A stretch of DNA of 64,000 bases from Chlamydomonas reinhardtii (Eukaryota > Chlorophyta > Chlorophyceae > Chlamydomonadales > Chlamydomonadaceae), in NCBI RefSeq assembly GCF_000002595.2, contig NC_057019.1:6719922-6783921 (forward strand), read 5' to 3'. Below are positions 39,218 through 50,073 of the stretch, piece after piece; within the stretch, counting starts at the first letter, position 1, and every line of letters begins with the position of its first letter. The position numbers were made by a program, and so were the translations under genes. The notes below the pieces were generated by a model. It was given only the letters and a program-made list of their open reading frames with translations, did no database searches and was not told the origin of the DNA.

Positions 39218-40943
39218 CTACGCCTTGGTGGGGTAGCCGGGCGGCGGCGGGCCGCCGGGCTGTGGGTACCCCGCGGGGGCGGCGCCGGGCGGCGGGTAGT
39301 ACACGGGCACACCGGCAGGCACTGCGAGAGCAAAGCGAAGGGCAGACACCAACACGCGTGCGTGTAGGTTGAGGCCACGGACTAGCAACTACCAGCAGCG
39401 CTCACCGGCAAGAAACGCGCATGCCAATGGTATGCGAGGCGATCGTCGGTCGTGCCTTATACCGTATTCAAAAGTCCCACAGCGACCGCACTCCGACGCA
39501 CCCCGTGACTCACCCGGCGCCCCCACGGCCATGAAAGTGGGGTCCACGTTAATCTCCACCCTGCGAGCGCAGCAGCACACGTCAACATCCGCTCACACTA
39601 TCTTCCACCCCTCACCAATAGTTGAAACACAAAAGACGTGGTGGAGCCGTCCCCTCCGTTCCAGCGGCAGGGACGGGGTACCTCGCTAGAAGCAGGGTGG
39701 CGGTGCCAAACCGAAGGCTGTCGCTGCTACGTTTTCTGGCGGTCTCTGTCATAATTTAGTACTTTATAAGTGTTGAAGGTGCTAAAGCGCACGGCTTCGG
39801 CAAGGTTCGCGAATGGGGACCCAGCATGCCATCCCGATTTCGCCGCGGTCAGCACCATCCATAACCCAGCACGGACCCCAGCCCCACCAGTAGCTGCCGT
39901 GCACGTGGTTTATCCGTAGGCTGGCGCCGCCCGCCGCGAACGCCGCCGCGTGCCGGTCCAGTATCTGCTGCAGCTGCGCCAGCCAGGGGCCGTAGTTGCC
40001 ACTGTCGCCCTGGAAGCAACCGAAGCCGATGGCCAGCACTGTGCGTGCACGCGGGGAGGAGCGGCATGTGGGGAAGGATAGAAGGCGCGGTGGTAGGGGC
40101 AGTAGTATGGCCAGCACAGGTGCTTGCAGCAGGATTGCGGCTCGGCGGCGAGCGGTGAGCTTGGAGCTCTGCTTGAGCACCAGTGTCAGGTGGTCAGCAA
40201 CTAGCACATGCACGCCACTCACGACAGGCCATGTTTGCGGCGAAGTTGCAGCAGTACTCGGCACTGGGTGCCTGAGTGATTGGGAGCAAGAGGCGCCGCG
40301 CGGATTTGGAGGAACGGTTAGCCAAGACGTCAACAGAGCTGGAAGCTCATACGGTACACTGCGCATGACGCGGTACGGAAATGCGTGAAGCCTTCCGCAA
40401 GCACATTGATGCGCGCGCAACAAGTTGAGCGCCTTGCGGGACACCACACTTCCCACCTGTGTGTAAGGGTGGCTATAGACCAGCTGGGCGACCTCTGCGA
40501 GCGGCCACATTGCACGGGGCAGCACGTCAAATGGCTGGCAACGCACGTGCCATTTGTTTTCCAGTCTGCTACTTCTAGACTGCATTCCACGCGCACGCGG
40601 CCCGACCTTAACCATGTAGCGCTGTGGCCCCTGCCCATGCATGTTGGGTAGTGGCGTGCGACGTTGCGTCACCCGTTCGTCAGCCGCGTGCGGCCTCTGC
40701 CACCTACCCGTCATGAACACGCTCCACTCCTGCAGCCAGTAGACACACGGTCAACAATCAGCCCAGGCGTTCCCCCAACCGACGATTTGTGCGAGCAAGC
40801 AGTGCCCATCTGTGCGCTCAGGTTAAGCGCCGCTGCCGCCATCCCACCTGCGGCGTCACCCGCCCATGCAGCTGTGGCGGGAGGACGTCTGGCCTGTGGT
40901 CCATTGTGATCTCTCGCTTTACACCAGAGCCGCCTTTCTTGAA
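39218..40943 (-). CDS. Unrecognised protein with Pro/Gly/Tyr-rich C-terminus (5' exons not found)
   Basis: Six exons join in frame on the minus strand: 40848-40943, 40704-40729, 40223-40263, 39873-40038, 39514-39560, 39218-39321; 159 residues are visible. The order is FKKGGSGVKREITMDHRPDV..., EWSVFMTGS, AEYCCNFAANMAC, LLAIGFGCFQGDSGNYGPWL..., HVHGSYWWGWG, VEINVDPTFMAVG, and then a tail of PPPG and GYPQPG repeats ending PTKA. The donor after 39873 (cc/gtgctg) is weak, and another donor nearby would break the frame, so this joint is uncertain. Trp, Cys and Gly are frequent and conserved-looking, so this is likely a real protein, but I know no family with this pattern. The start must lie upstream of 40943; no convincing first exon was found up to 42984. 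Confidence 0.6.
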
Positions 40944-42983
40944 CTGCAGGCGTGGGCGTAGGTATGTCCATCAAGGTAGTGCCCGCCAAGAGGGAGCTAA
41001 AGTGGTCGGGCCCCCCTAGGCAGGCCTATGGGCACGCCACGGCACCGTGTGCCGTCAACGCAGGGCGTTACAATATGCTTTGGATAGGGTGTCTGATGTG
41101 CACTAACTAACAGGGAATAGCAGGCATGCGTGTGAGCGCCAGGCCGCCGGCCACTGCGACCTAGCACGGCGCTGCTGGCAGTTGACTGGATGGTCCGACG
41201 GTAGCTGCTCTCCAGGCTGCTCCCAAACCCAACAGGAAGTGTGCGAACCCAACAGGAAGTGTGCGAACCAGAAAGCTGTATTCCACTGCTGCGTGCCCGG
41301 CACGCACGCGAATGTTCCCCACGCAGCAATTTCGCTTAAGCAGCGCTGCTGCTCACCTCCACCACGACTCTATACTGCGTTTCTTGCCACGGCGCGACCA
41401 TTGTTATGACTTGTGTGTAAGGATTGAAAACGAGCAAGGATTGCGGAAACTGTGCAAAGTTGGACCTGAAGCTGTGTAGCAGTGACTTATGCAGTGTTTG
41501 GTATGGAATTGTACACAAAGTTTGGTACATTTGGCCGAAATCGCGAATCCTGGTGCAATCGCCACATACAGACCCTGAACGGTTCACACGGCTGAACCAG
41601 GGGCACCCCACTGGGGGCACCCCTGGGCCCAACCCTGAACCCGTGCCCTGAACCCTGACCATAACCCTGAACATGTTCATGCATAAGCATGGTAGGGCAG
41701 GCCGCCGGCCGAGTTACCTACTGGGGTAGGCCACCGGCCCAGACCGGCCGAACTCCCTGTGGGAAACCTCCCAGCTCCGCAGCGCGACGGCTCGCCCTTT
41801 GTGGGGACTCACAGTCAGGCGCATGTTCAGGCGTGATATAGCGGCAGTGCGTAGCTGAGGCTGGAAGCTTCGAACCTCCTCCGGTGCACACGCCAGCAGC
41901 AATCCGCAATCTCTTCCTCCCGCTCCTCACCCCGCGCCGGACCCCGTCCTACCCCGTGATTCTCCGCAATCGCATCAAAGTATTGCGTTAGCCTGCCCAA
42001 GCCAACGAATCAACCACTGCGAGCCGCAAGCGTTGCACTTCAAGTCCAGCGGAGCAACCGATATTCAAGACTCACAGCAACCTTCACGATTCGGCCCACA
42101 TATCCCGGTATGTGCAAGCCCTGGCGAATTGGGCCGCACTTGCGCACTTGCTGACGCACCTACTCTGTGCTCACACTGCACTCTTGTATTCTGTCTAGGT
42201 GGGTAATCCAAAACACGTCGAGGACCTCTCATCACTCTTTGGGAACCAACTCACACCAAAACTGGAGCCGCAGCAATACCGCGAGGCTGCCAACTGGCTT
42301 CGCCATAACTGCATCAGCTCAAAGGTACCCAGTAATTGTGTCAACAAGGAGGTGGCTGCCTTAGGGAGGCAGGAAAAGGGCTGAGCCCTCCCCTCCCGGG
42401 TCGTTATCAACCCAGCCACCTTGACGCGGGCGCCTACTAAGCACACGCCTCTATGTTGGGGGCCTTTGGCATCCCCGCAAATCCGGACGTGGTTGGATTG
42501 TGTCAAAAACCACAGGGACTTTGGGAACCCATACCAAGTCCACACCGCATGCGAGGACTCAACCCTAAACACACAATACATGCTCTCACGCGCAGCCTGT
42601 TCACTGTCACCGGTACACCAGCCGGATACACAGCTAAAGCATTCCTACCTACGCTAGCAGCTCGAACCTGCCGGTCCCGCCAGTGCATCCAGGCACCAGC
42701 TTCGCAATAGGCTCGCTTGCAAGCCGCTCCTGCTTCCTGCGTACGTATGATCCCTCACCACTGCTCTTCACCGCCCACGTTCACCTCTATGCCGCCGCTA
42801 TTACCGGTAATCCAGACCGCCACTTCCCACCTCTCACCTGCCCAACTCCCTACCAGCTCACATCCGCCCAAGCTCCCTTACCCCCGCCGCGCTCCATCTG
42901 TTCAGCAACGCAACAAGAGCACACGCTCCAATAACCTTCCCTAACACACAAATAACATCAAGTAGCTCTCAACCACATGTTGC
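40944..42983. other. Gene-poor stretch with a possible orphan exon
   Basis: Should contain the missing 5' exons of the Pro-tailed gene and the 3' UTR of release factor 1. A plus-strand frame at 42199-42324 (VGNPKHVEDLSSLFGNQ...) is bracketed by ag/ and /gtaccc and looks exon-like but has no partner. A tandem duplication of cccaacaggaagtgtgcgaa lies at 41228-41268 and loose ccctgaac repeats at 41590-41675. Confidence 0.4.
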
Positions 42984-45114
42984 TTACGCCGCCACGCTCT
43001 CGGCCAGCTCCTTGAGCTTCTCCTGCTGGTCGGCGCTGATCATGGCCTGCAGCGTGTCCTCCAGGTCGCCCTCGATGATGGAGTTGAGGTCAAAGTTCAT
43101 CTTTATGCGGTGGTCTGACACGCGGCTGTCCTTGTAGTTGTAGGTCTTGATCTTCTCGGAGCGGTCGCCGGTGCCCACCTGTTTCGGGAGAGAGGGGCAG
43201 GTTGGATTGGATGTGAGAGGTTGTTGGGTGTGGGAGTGGAGTGCGGCTTGCTATGAGGCGTTGGGCCTTGTCCGCACTCCGCAGCCGATTGTGGTACAGC
43301 TGGTGACTTGGCTATCGCCAAGACACAGCTGACCATCAAGGCGTCAACCAAATGTTCCCGCCCCTGTGAGCGTTCTCTACTCTGCATACGCACTTCTGCC
43401 GTGTTGCGCAGGGCATTTGTGTAACGCCTGAAGTCCTGGAGCATGGCAAACTCTGTCGGCCCCGGCCTCACCCTGAGCCCCGGACTCAAGCCTCAAGCTC
43501 GCAATTCCCAGTCCCTGGACCCAAACCGCGATGCCCCAGCTGGAGCCGCATGAGTGCACTGCACCATGGTACACCACCCTACAGCTCCGGCCCTCCCCAG
43601 CCTCCACGCCTCCAGCCCCATGTGGCCATGCTCCATCCCACAGCCCCTCCAAGACTCGCCGTCCTCCGCCGCCGCGCACCTGGCTCTTGCGCGCCGCATA
43701 GATCTCCGCCTGCTGCCGCTGCAGCTCCAGCTCGTACAGCTTGGCGCGCAGGATCTGGAAGGCGCGCTCCTTGTTCTGCGCCTGCGTGCGCTCCTCCTGG
43801 CAGAAGACACGGATGCCGGTCGGCTTGTGCATCAAATCCACCGCCGTCTCCACCTTGTTCACGTTCTGTGGGGAGGCAAGGAGGCAGGGAGAGGCGGCGC
43901 AGGGCCGGCGCAGCGGGGTCAGGGGGCGGTATGTGGTGCAAGCATGGAGCTGTGGCGTGAGCCAGGGGCTGTGCTCCTCAGCTCCTGCCGCTAGCCTGAG
44001 GGGTGCTAAGTCGAAGCAAAGGAAGCCCCAGTGCGCTGGCGAAGCGCTGAGTAGTCGTCAGGACGCTGGCACGCCCGGCCCCCGACCAGCACATGTCACA
44101 TCACATGGCCGTTGGGCCCTGTTGCGCCCTGCAGCCGCTTTTAGTCCACCGCTGCCGTCAGCCCCCGCCGGCCCCTCCCCGGCACCCCCTGTCCGTTGTT
44201 CGCCCCCCGCCATAGCAACCTAGCCCCGCCATCCCGCTGGCCCCTATCCGCACCTGGCCACCGGCACCGCTAGCACGTGCGAACTTAAGGTCGATGTCGT
44301 TCATGTTGAGCGCCACATCCACCTCCTCCACCTCGGGCATCACCGCCACCGTGGCAGTGGACGTGTGCACTCGCCCCGCCGCTTCCGTCGCCGGCACGCG
44401 CTGCACGCGGTGCACACCCGCCTCCCACTTGAGCTTGGAGTACACGCTGTCACCATTGATCTGCAGGATGATTTCCTTGTAGCCGCCCGCCTCGGCCTGC
44501 GTGCAGCTGACCAGGGAAGCCTTCCAGCCCTGCTTGTTGGCGTAGCGCTGATACATCCGCATAAGGTCCCCTGCCCAAATCGACGCCTCATCGCCACCCG
44601 CGCCAGCGCGAATTTCCAGCATGATGTTGCGGTCGTCGAGCGGGTCCCTGGGGACCAGCTGCAGGCGCAGAGCGTCCTGCAGCTTGGTGAGGGATGCCTC
44701 AAGCTCTGCAATCTCCTCGCGTGCAAACTCCGCCATTTCCGGGTCGCTGGACGCCTCCTCCTTCAAGTACTTTTGAGCATCGGCCAGCTGCTGCTCCGTG
44801 TCCTGGTAGGCGCGGTAGGTGTTGACCGTCGTTTCCAGGTCCGAAGCCGCCTTGGCGACTTTTTGAAACTCAGTTGCACTAGCAGCAACCTCGGGGTCTG
44901 CCATCCTCATCTGAAGCTCCTTAAAGGTCATCTCCGCAGCCCGGAGCTTGTCCACCATGTAGCCCTCCAGAGCGCGGCAAGCCACAACTCCCCGCGCATT
45001 GTGAGTAAAAGGAGCAACCTGAGTCACTGTTGGAACGGGGCGGATAGGCACAAACGGTGCCAGCGGCGCTCGGCAAGGGCGCATAGCCGAGCGATTACTT
45101 TGCAGAGCGCGCAT
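42984..45114 (-). CDS. Organellar peptide chain release factor 1 (probably chloroplast)
   Basis: Bacterial-type class I release factor that ends translation at UAA/UAG codons in an organelle. Three phase-0 exons: 44254-45114, 43680-43865, 42984-43178, giving 413 aa, versus ~360 for bacterial RF1, the excess being an N-terminal targeting sequence rich in Arg, Pro and Ser. The codon-reading tripeptide is PAT at 241-243, which marks RF1 rather than RF2. The catalytic GGQ is at 285-287 and is the last codon triplet of exon 1, followed by [11 protein letters not shown]; bacterial RF1 has HVNKT/VNKVET here. Later blocks [28 protein letters not shown] and [11 protein letters not shown]...RVSDHR are all present. 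Plastid rather than mitochondrial targeting is inferred from overall resemblance and not proven. It is divergent from the co-chaperonin gene. Confidence 0.92.
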
Positions 45115-45454
45115 TTGCAGCGCTAGATAATTTGGGTGAAGGTAAAAGAAAATGACCACAACAAAAGTTCAGGGAATGTACGCGAAACAAGCTTCCGGTG
45201 CCTGAGCGCAAGCTCGGTTTGTGGTGGTTGCGGCTCTACAAAGCTTGTCGGTGCTTGCCCGTGCTATGTATGCAGTCTGTCAATAGAATCATACTGCGTG
45301 CATTCAGTTTAGCTTTGCAGGGGAACTCGGTCTGCATGGAAATCGTTGATGCAGCAAGTTTGCTTCCGCGTTTCGTTGGACTGCGTTTTGTCACTGCTTC
45401 GCCTTCCTTGGAAATCCTCATTCTCGCTCCGAAAATTCATTTGCTTCTGCGAAA
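45115..45454. promoter_or_regulatory. Divergent promoter region, release factor 1 / co-chaperonin
   Basis: 340 bp between two start codons on opposite strands. AT-richer than the coding flanks. No specific motif can be named by eye. Confidence 0.5.
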
Positions 45455-46925
45455 ATGGCCTCCCTCGCGTTTACCTCCTCTCGTGTGGCCGTGCGCCCTT
45501 CGGCAGGCACGTAATTCCACCTAGTGTAATTGCGTTGAATTGATCGGCTTGCTCAGCAAGAACTTGGCCACGACAGAAGCCTGAAACGTGTGTGTGCGGG
45601 CGGCGTTGTGTGCAGGTCGCCGGGGCACGGTGCGCGTTGCCGCTAGCGTGACCGCGGAGAAGGCTGCTCTTGACATCACGAAGGTAAGCCCGCAGCTGGT
45701 GGAACAGCACCTAGTTTGGGTCGCGATGGTGCATTCTAGCTCTGGACGCGTCTAGACGTTTGCGAGTCCTTTCCCTGCGCTAACTTCTGCGGGCGGGCAT
45801 CCCTGGCTCTGCAGATGACCCCCATCCACGATCGCGTGCTCATTCGCCCAATTGAGGAGGAGCAGGTGAGCAAACTTCGGGTTCGACAGGTTGGGGGTCG
45901 GGGGCCCGGCGCACCTGCCACATGACCTGGGCGGGGGCCTCTCGCATTGCAAAGGCCCACGAGCATGAGGCATTCCATCCACCTTTGTTGTCTCCTTTCT
46001 CGTCCGCGCGTGCACCGCCTTTAGCGCGTTTTTCCTGCTGTCCCACGGCATTGTGCACCTGCAGAAGACAGCGGGCGGCATCCTGCTGCCCAAGGCGCCC
46101 CCGAAGGCGAACTCTGACGCTCACATTGGCGAGGTGAGCTACCTGGGCGGCGTGTGTCAGGAGATTCAACAGCTTCTGAGGTCAGAGGTCCGGCTGCATA
46201 GCACACTGCAGCAGACGGGCACGGCATGTGTGGGTGGCCCAAACAAAACGTGCATGCCGGGGGGTGAGCGGTACCCCAGTACGGCCTGTGACGCAGCGGC
46301 AGCAATGTCTGGGCGGTGGCGTTGCAGCAGGGGAGGTCACTTGTTGGATGTACACGATTCATTTCGAAGAATGGCGATAGGGGAGCGTTCGGGCCTGAGC
46401 GCGCGTGGCGCGGCCATGGGTTGCAGGCTTGTGTCGTGGTACTTAAGGTCAAGGGAGCGTCAGGGCGGCTGTGAGCAGGGAGCAGTGAAGTACGTAGGCC
46501 CATGCACGGTAGTCGTGAGCGCTGTGCAGTAGGGTGTGGCTATGCCATGGGAGCCAACAGCCGCAGCTGATGAGGGAGCTTGGGACAGAGCCTGAAGCCA
46601 CGGGAAGGCCCGCACGCGCGCTCCGCACCCAGCTCGGCACCCTTGTTCCCGCCGCTGGCACTCACCCGCACCCGCCTGCTCAGCCTCCATGGCCGGCTAA
46701 ATGCCACCCTAACGCCCCTCGCTCATCTGCGCCTCCTGCGCCCCGCCCTTGTACTGATGCTCTTCGGCTCCACTGCAGGTGCTGGCGGTGGGCAGCGACG
46801 TGACTCTGGCTGTGGCCAAGGGCGACATGGTGGTGTTCCAAAAGTACGCAATGGCCGAGGTGGAGGTGAAGGAGGGCCAGATCATCTTCGTGGCGGAGAA
46901 GTCCATCATGGGCAAGCTGGAGTAA
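45455..46925 (+). CDS. CPN11: Chloroplast co-chaperonin of the GroES/CPN10 family
   Basis: Single-domain GroES-type lid for the chloroplast Cpn60 chaperonin. Five exons: 45455-45506, 45616-45683, 45815-45865, 46065-46133, 46779-46925, giving 128 aa. The first ~35 residues (MASLAFTSSRVAVRPSAG...) are a typical chloroplast transit peptide; the mature part starts near TKMTPIHDRVLIRPIEEEQ. The mobile loop is KTAGGILLP; the roof and base strands follow (IGEVLAVGSDV, GDMVVFQKYA, IIFVAEKSIMGKLE). Only one GroES domain is present, so it is not the double-domain CPN20/23. The symbol is given from memory of the Chlamydomonas gene set. The first intron must use a GC donor (cag/gcacgt) to keep frame; the nearby GT site would break it. 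Confidence 0.88.
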
Positions 46926-47436
46926 AGCGGCTTTGGAGCTGAGCTGAGGTAATGCTTGAGAGCTGAAGCGAGCTAAGGTGGAGCCCGTTGGAGCTCTGGG
47001 GTGACGTGGAGTTGCTGGCGGATATTGCTGGTTGGCTGAGCAGTGCGCAGTCACTCATTGGATTGAGTGTGCGTGCTTGCCGTGCATGGATCTGGGGGCT
47101 AGGAGCTGGAGTGCGCGTTTGGGGCACGACCCTGCAAGGAGGCAGCAGCGTAGCAGTGCCTAAAGCCACCTGCTGTGGCGAGGTGCCATGCGGCCAGGTG
47201 TTGGGCGAAGGCTGCGCCACAATGTGGCGGTATTAGGCGGCGGTTAGTACAGCGGGCCTCACGACGGGGACTGCGAGGTGCTGGGGAGCATGGGGACTGG
47301 GACGATGTGTGGAAGGTTTGGAAGGCGTGCAACTTTAAAGGGTGCTGGAGGACATCGCCGGGGAAGGACACCGCAGCTGTTTTACTTGACGAGCGGGTGC
47401 GGTGCTGCACCGTGGACTCTTACTTGGAGCGTGAAC

Positions 47437-47441
47437 TGTAA
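47437..47441 (+). terminator. Poly(A) signal TGTAA for the co-chaperonin
   Basis: TGTAA about 510 bases after the stop at 46925. The stretch 46926-47842 otherwise holds no coding signal. Confidence 0.5.
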
Positions 47442-47842
47442 GGAGGGTGTATGACCGTAATTCCTAGATCATAGCGGTAGCTTTCAGCCGGAACGCGCGG
47501 CACAGTTTGAGTGTTGAGGGGGGGGAAGACAAGGAAATCTGCGAGACGTGGGGCGAGTGGGGTGGTGGGGCCCAACATGCACACCTACATGGAGCGTTCC
47601 TAGCAACCTAGAAACCAGTAGTAGGAGAAGTTAGGTGAGTATAGAGCGTTCACGCACATTTCCAGCTTTATTGTGGAGGGCAGCTCGGGCCCTCGGACTT
47701 GTTTTACAACAGCGCAGTCTTGGGCCCCGACGCAGACCTACTCCCGAGCGCGATTCAAGAAAGCAAATGAGGTCGTAGCTGCGAGCCAGGTCGGTCGCCA
47801 GGCCGCTGAATGCCTCTCGAACGGCGAAGACCGGCTCGCAAA

Positions 47843-49690
47843 ATGGGGCTTTACGGAGCGCTGGTGGTCGCTCTGATGGCCTCGCTCAGCAGCATTGTTC
47901 TCGGCGAGCGTCGACTCTTCATCAGGTGAGATAACGTCAACTTGGGGCTTGGGTTTCCAGCACAAACAGGCTTAACCCGCTCTTGCGGCTTCGCGCAGGG
48001 ATTTGCCGGAGCCCAAAACGCGCTGTCGGAACACTGTTCAGGGCCTGTAAGTGAAGCTGCATGTAACGGGGCAGCCGGGACCGCGGACCACCACCTGGTG
48101 GAGGCCGCGGGGTATAGGACACGCTGCGGTGACACGCGCTGCCGCGGCTTCACTGCCCCCTTGCGTCACCGCCACACAGGAACATGGTAACCGACGACCA
48201 CGGCGTGGTCTGCAAGCGCAGCGATCTTAGCTACTCGACGGGCTGCTGCACCAGTGGTAACCAGCACGACTGCGCCCTGTGAGCTGGGGCTGGGGGCGGG
48301 GCCGGGAGTAAGCGGGGGGCAGGGCGCCAGAGGGCGGTGCATGGGCGGGCGGTTATGCGGGCTGCGCCGCGGGGTGCACTGTGGATGGGTGCGGCTGCAG
48401 AGGACGGCAAGTACCAGTACGACGGGTGACTCTGCTGGGCAGTGTGGGCAGCTCAGGACCGTTTCGGGGCCGTTCAGGGGTTCGTAATGCTACCAGCCCT
48501 CTGACTCTGCACTCGCACACCTGCTCCTTGCAGGTGTGATATGCGGGACCGGTGCTGCTCGGAGTACGAGTCGTGCGTGTCGTGCTGCCTGGCGCCACAG
48601 CACAACGCCGTCAGCATAGCAAAGCAGGCGCTGAGGTGCGCCTGGGGTTGGACGCGGGTGGCCGGATGCCGTGCATAGACCACCCCACCGTGTGCCTGTG
48701 TCGGGTGGCAGCTGCACTTATGCGCAGGAAACCTTGCTAGACCTCCTTTGATGCGTGCATTGACAATTTTGTCGCCTATCATTGCCTTCGTCTGTCATTG
48801 CCTCATTGGGCGCAGGTCGCCGCGGCACAAGGACAGCGGATTCTGGGGAGACCCGTTCGAGTACTGCAAGGGCATCTGCCGCACACACAGCCGCAGCACC
48901 GCGCACGAGAACGCGTACATCAGCTCGCGCCACCACTGCTTCAGCCAGCTGGGCCGGCCCATGGTGAGGAGGTTGGGAGCTGGGGGCGAGAGCGGCGCAG
49001 GGTCGTGGGAATCAGTCCGCTCCAAGCCGATGTGAACCGAGAGGCAGTGGGTGCGAGGGCGGCACCTACACGGCGGACGGTCTGCACTTGGATGGGGGCC
49101 AACCCCGGCTGTGCCGCGACGGCGCAAGGGAGTATAAGGGATGGGGGTGTGGGGCTGGCGCACGGGGGCTGATGCACACAGGCGACCCGTGGCGGTAGTG
49201 ACTACCGGGAAAGTGCTGTGATTTGAAGGGTGCGCAGCGACCAAGCATCTGCCCGTCCTGCGCTGCTGTGTGTCGCCCCATGGGCGCGCTGCGCATCGTG
49301 CTGCAATGTCTGTATTTGCGACCTTCCTGAGCCCCATCATGTGTCCCGTCTCTCTCGCAGCTGTCGGACCCGCTGCCGGCGGGCGTGATGGATGGCGTGG
49401 AGGTGGTGACGGGGCAGCGCAACGCCAACTGCGACGACGTGTGCGCCGCCAAACAAAAGAAGTGCAGCGCCGACCACCTGCGGTGGCTGAGCAGCTGCGA
49501 CCGGCTCCGCGAGCAGTTCGGCTGCGAGGCGGGCTGCGAGGTGGTGGCGGGGCTGGGGCCCTCCTATGTGGATGGTAACGCGCCCAAGCCGGCGCGGCCG
49601 GCCATGTGCTTCGCGCAGCCGGCCGAAGGCGGCAAGCTGAGCTGCAGCGCACGAGAGGAGCAGCATCTGATGTTGTGCCCTTGCAAGTGA
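47843..49690 (+). CDS. SPRING1: SPRING1 (C12orf49/UPF0454) homologue, secretory-pathway Cys-rich protein
   Basis: In animals this Golgi membrane protein supports cleavage of the site-1 protease and so SREBP processing. Six exons: 47843-47925, 47999-48046, 48180-48278, 48534-48635, 48816-48963, 49361-49690, giving 269 aa. Residues 1-21 are a hydrophobic signal or anchor segment (GLYGALVVALMASLSSIVLG). The family core follows: RCRNTVQG, VTDDHGVVC, GCC, CDMRDRCCSEYESCVSCCL, then FEYCKGICRTHSRSTAHENAY. These match the animal protein (RNSVQG, VTDERGYVC, NGCC, YEYCVSCCL, CRTSSQSVQHENTY). A second Cys-rich part (CDDVCAAKQKKC..., ending MLCPCK) is absent in animals but resembles the C-terminal extension of plant members. 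All exon joins are in phase. Confidence 0.85.
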
Positions 49691-50073
49691 GCGTTGGGAG
49701 TTGAGCGTTGAGCGTTGGAAGGAACCGACTTTGAAGTCTAAGGGGGGGGGGTGTCTAGTGTGGTGGACTCTGCGGGTGTTTGCCAAGCTGGCTACTGGTG
49801 CCAGAGGCAACCAGCACGCCGTTTAATGGCCAGTAATTCCAGGGGATTGTACCCTGCCGTAATAACGGTGTACAGCGTGGTCGGAACCCGAGATAATGAT
49901 GCGACGCGGGTGGTATGGGGTATTTTGAGGTTGGTTTGCTGCGGTGGGTGATCAGGAAGTTAGTGCTGATCAGTTTGCGGCGCGCAGCTAAGAATAGATC
50001 CGTCGTTATATTCAAGATTATACTGACGTGCTGCTTCTGGGCAACTACAGGAATTGCGATATCTCAGACGCAA
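49691..50073. other. Short intergenic stretch, nothing recognised
   Basis: Contains the 3' UTR of the SPRING1 homologue and the promoter of the FKBP gene. No TGTAA was seen before the FKBP start. Confidence 0.5.
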
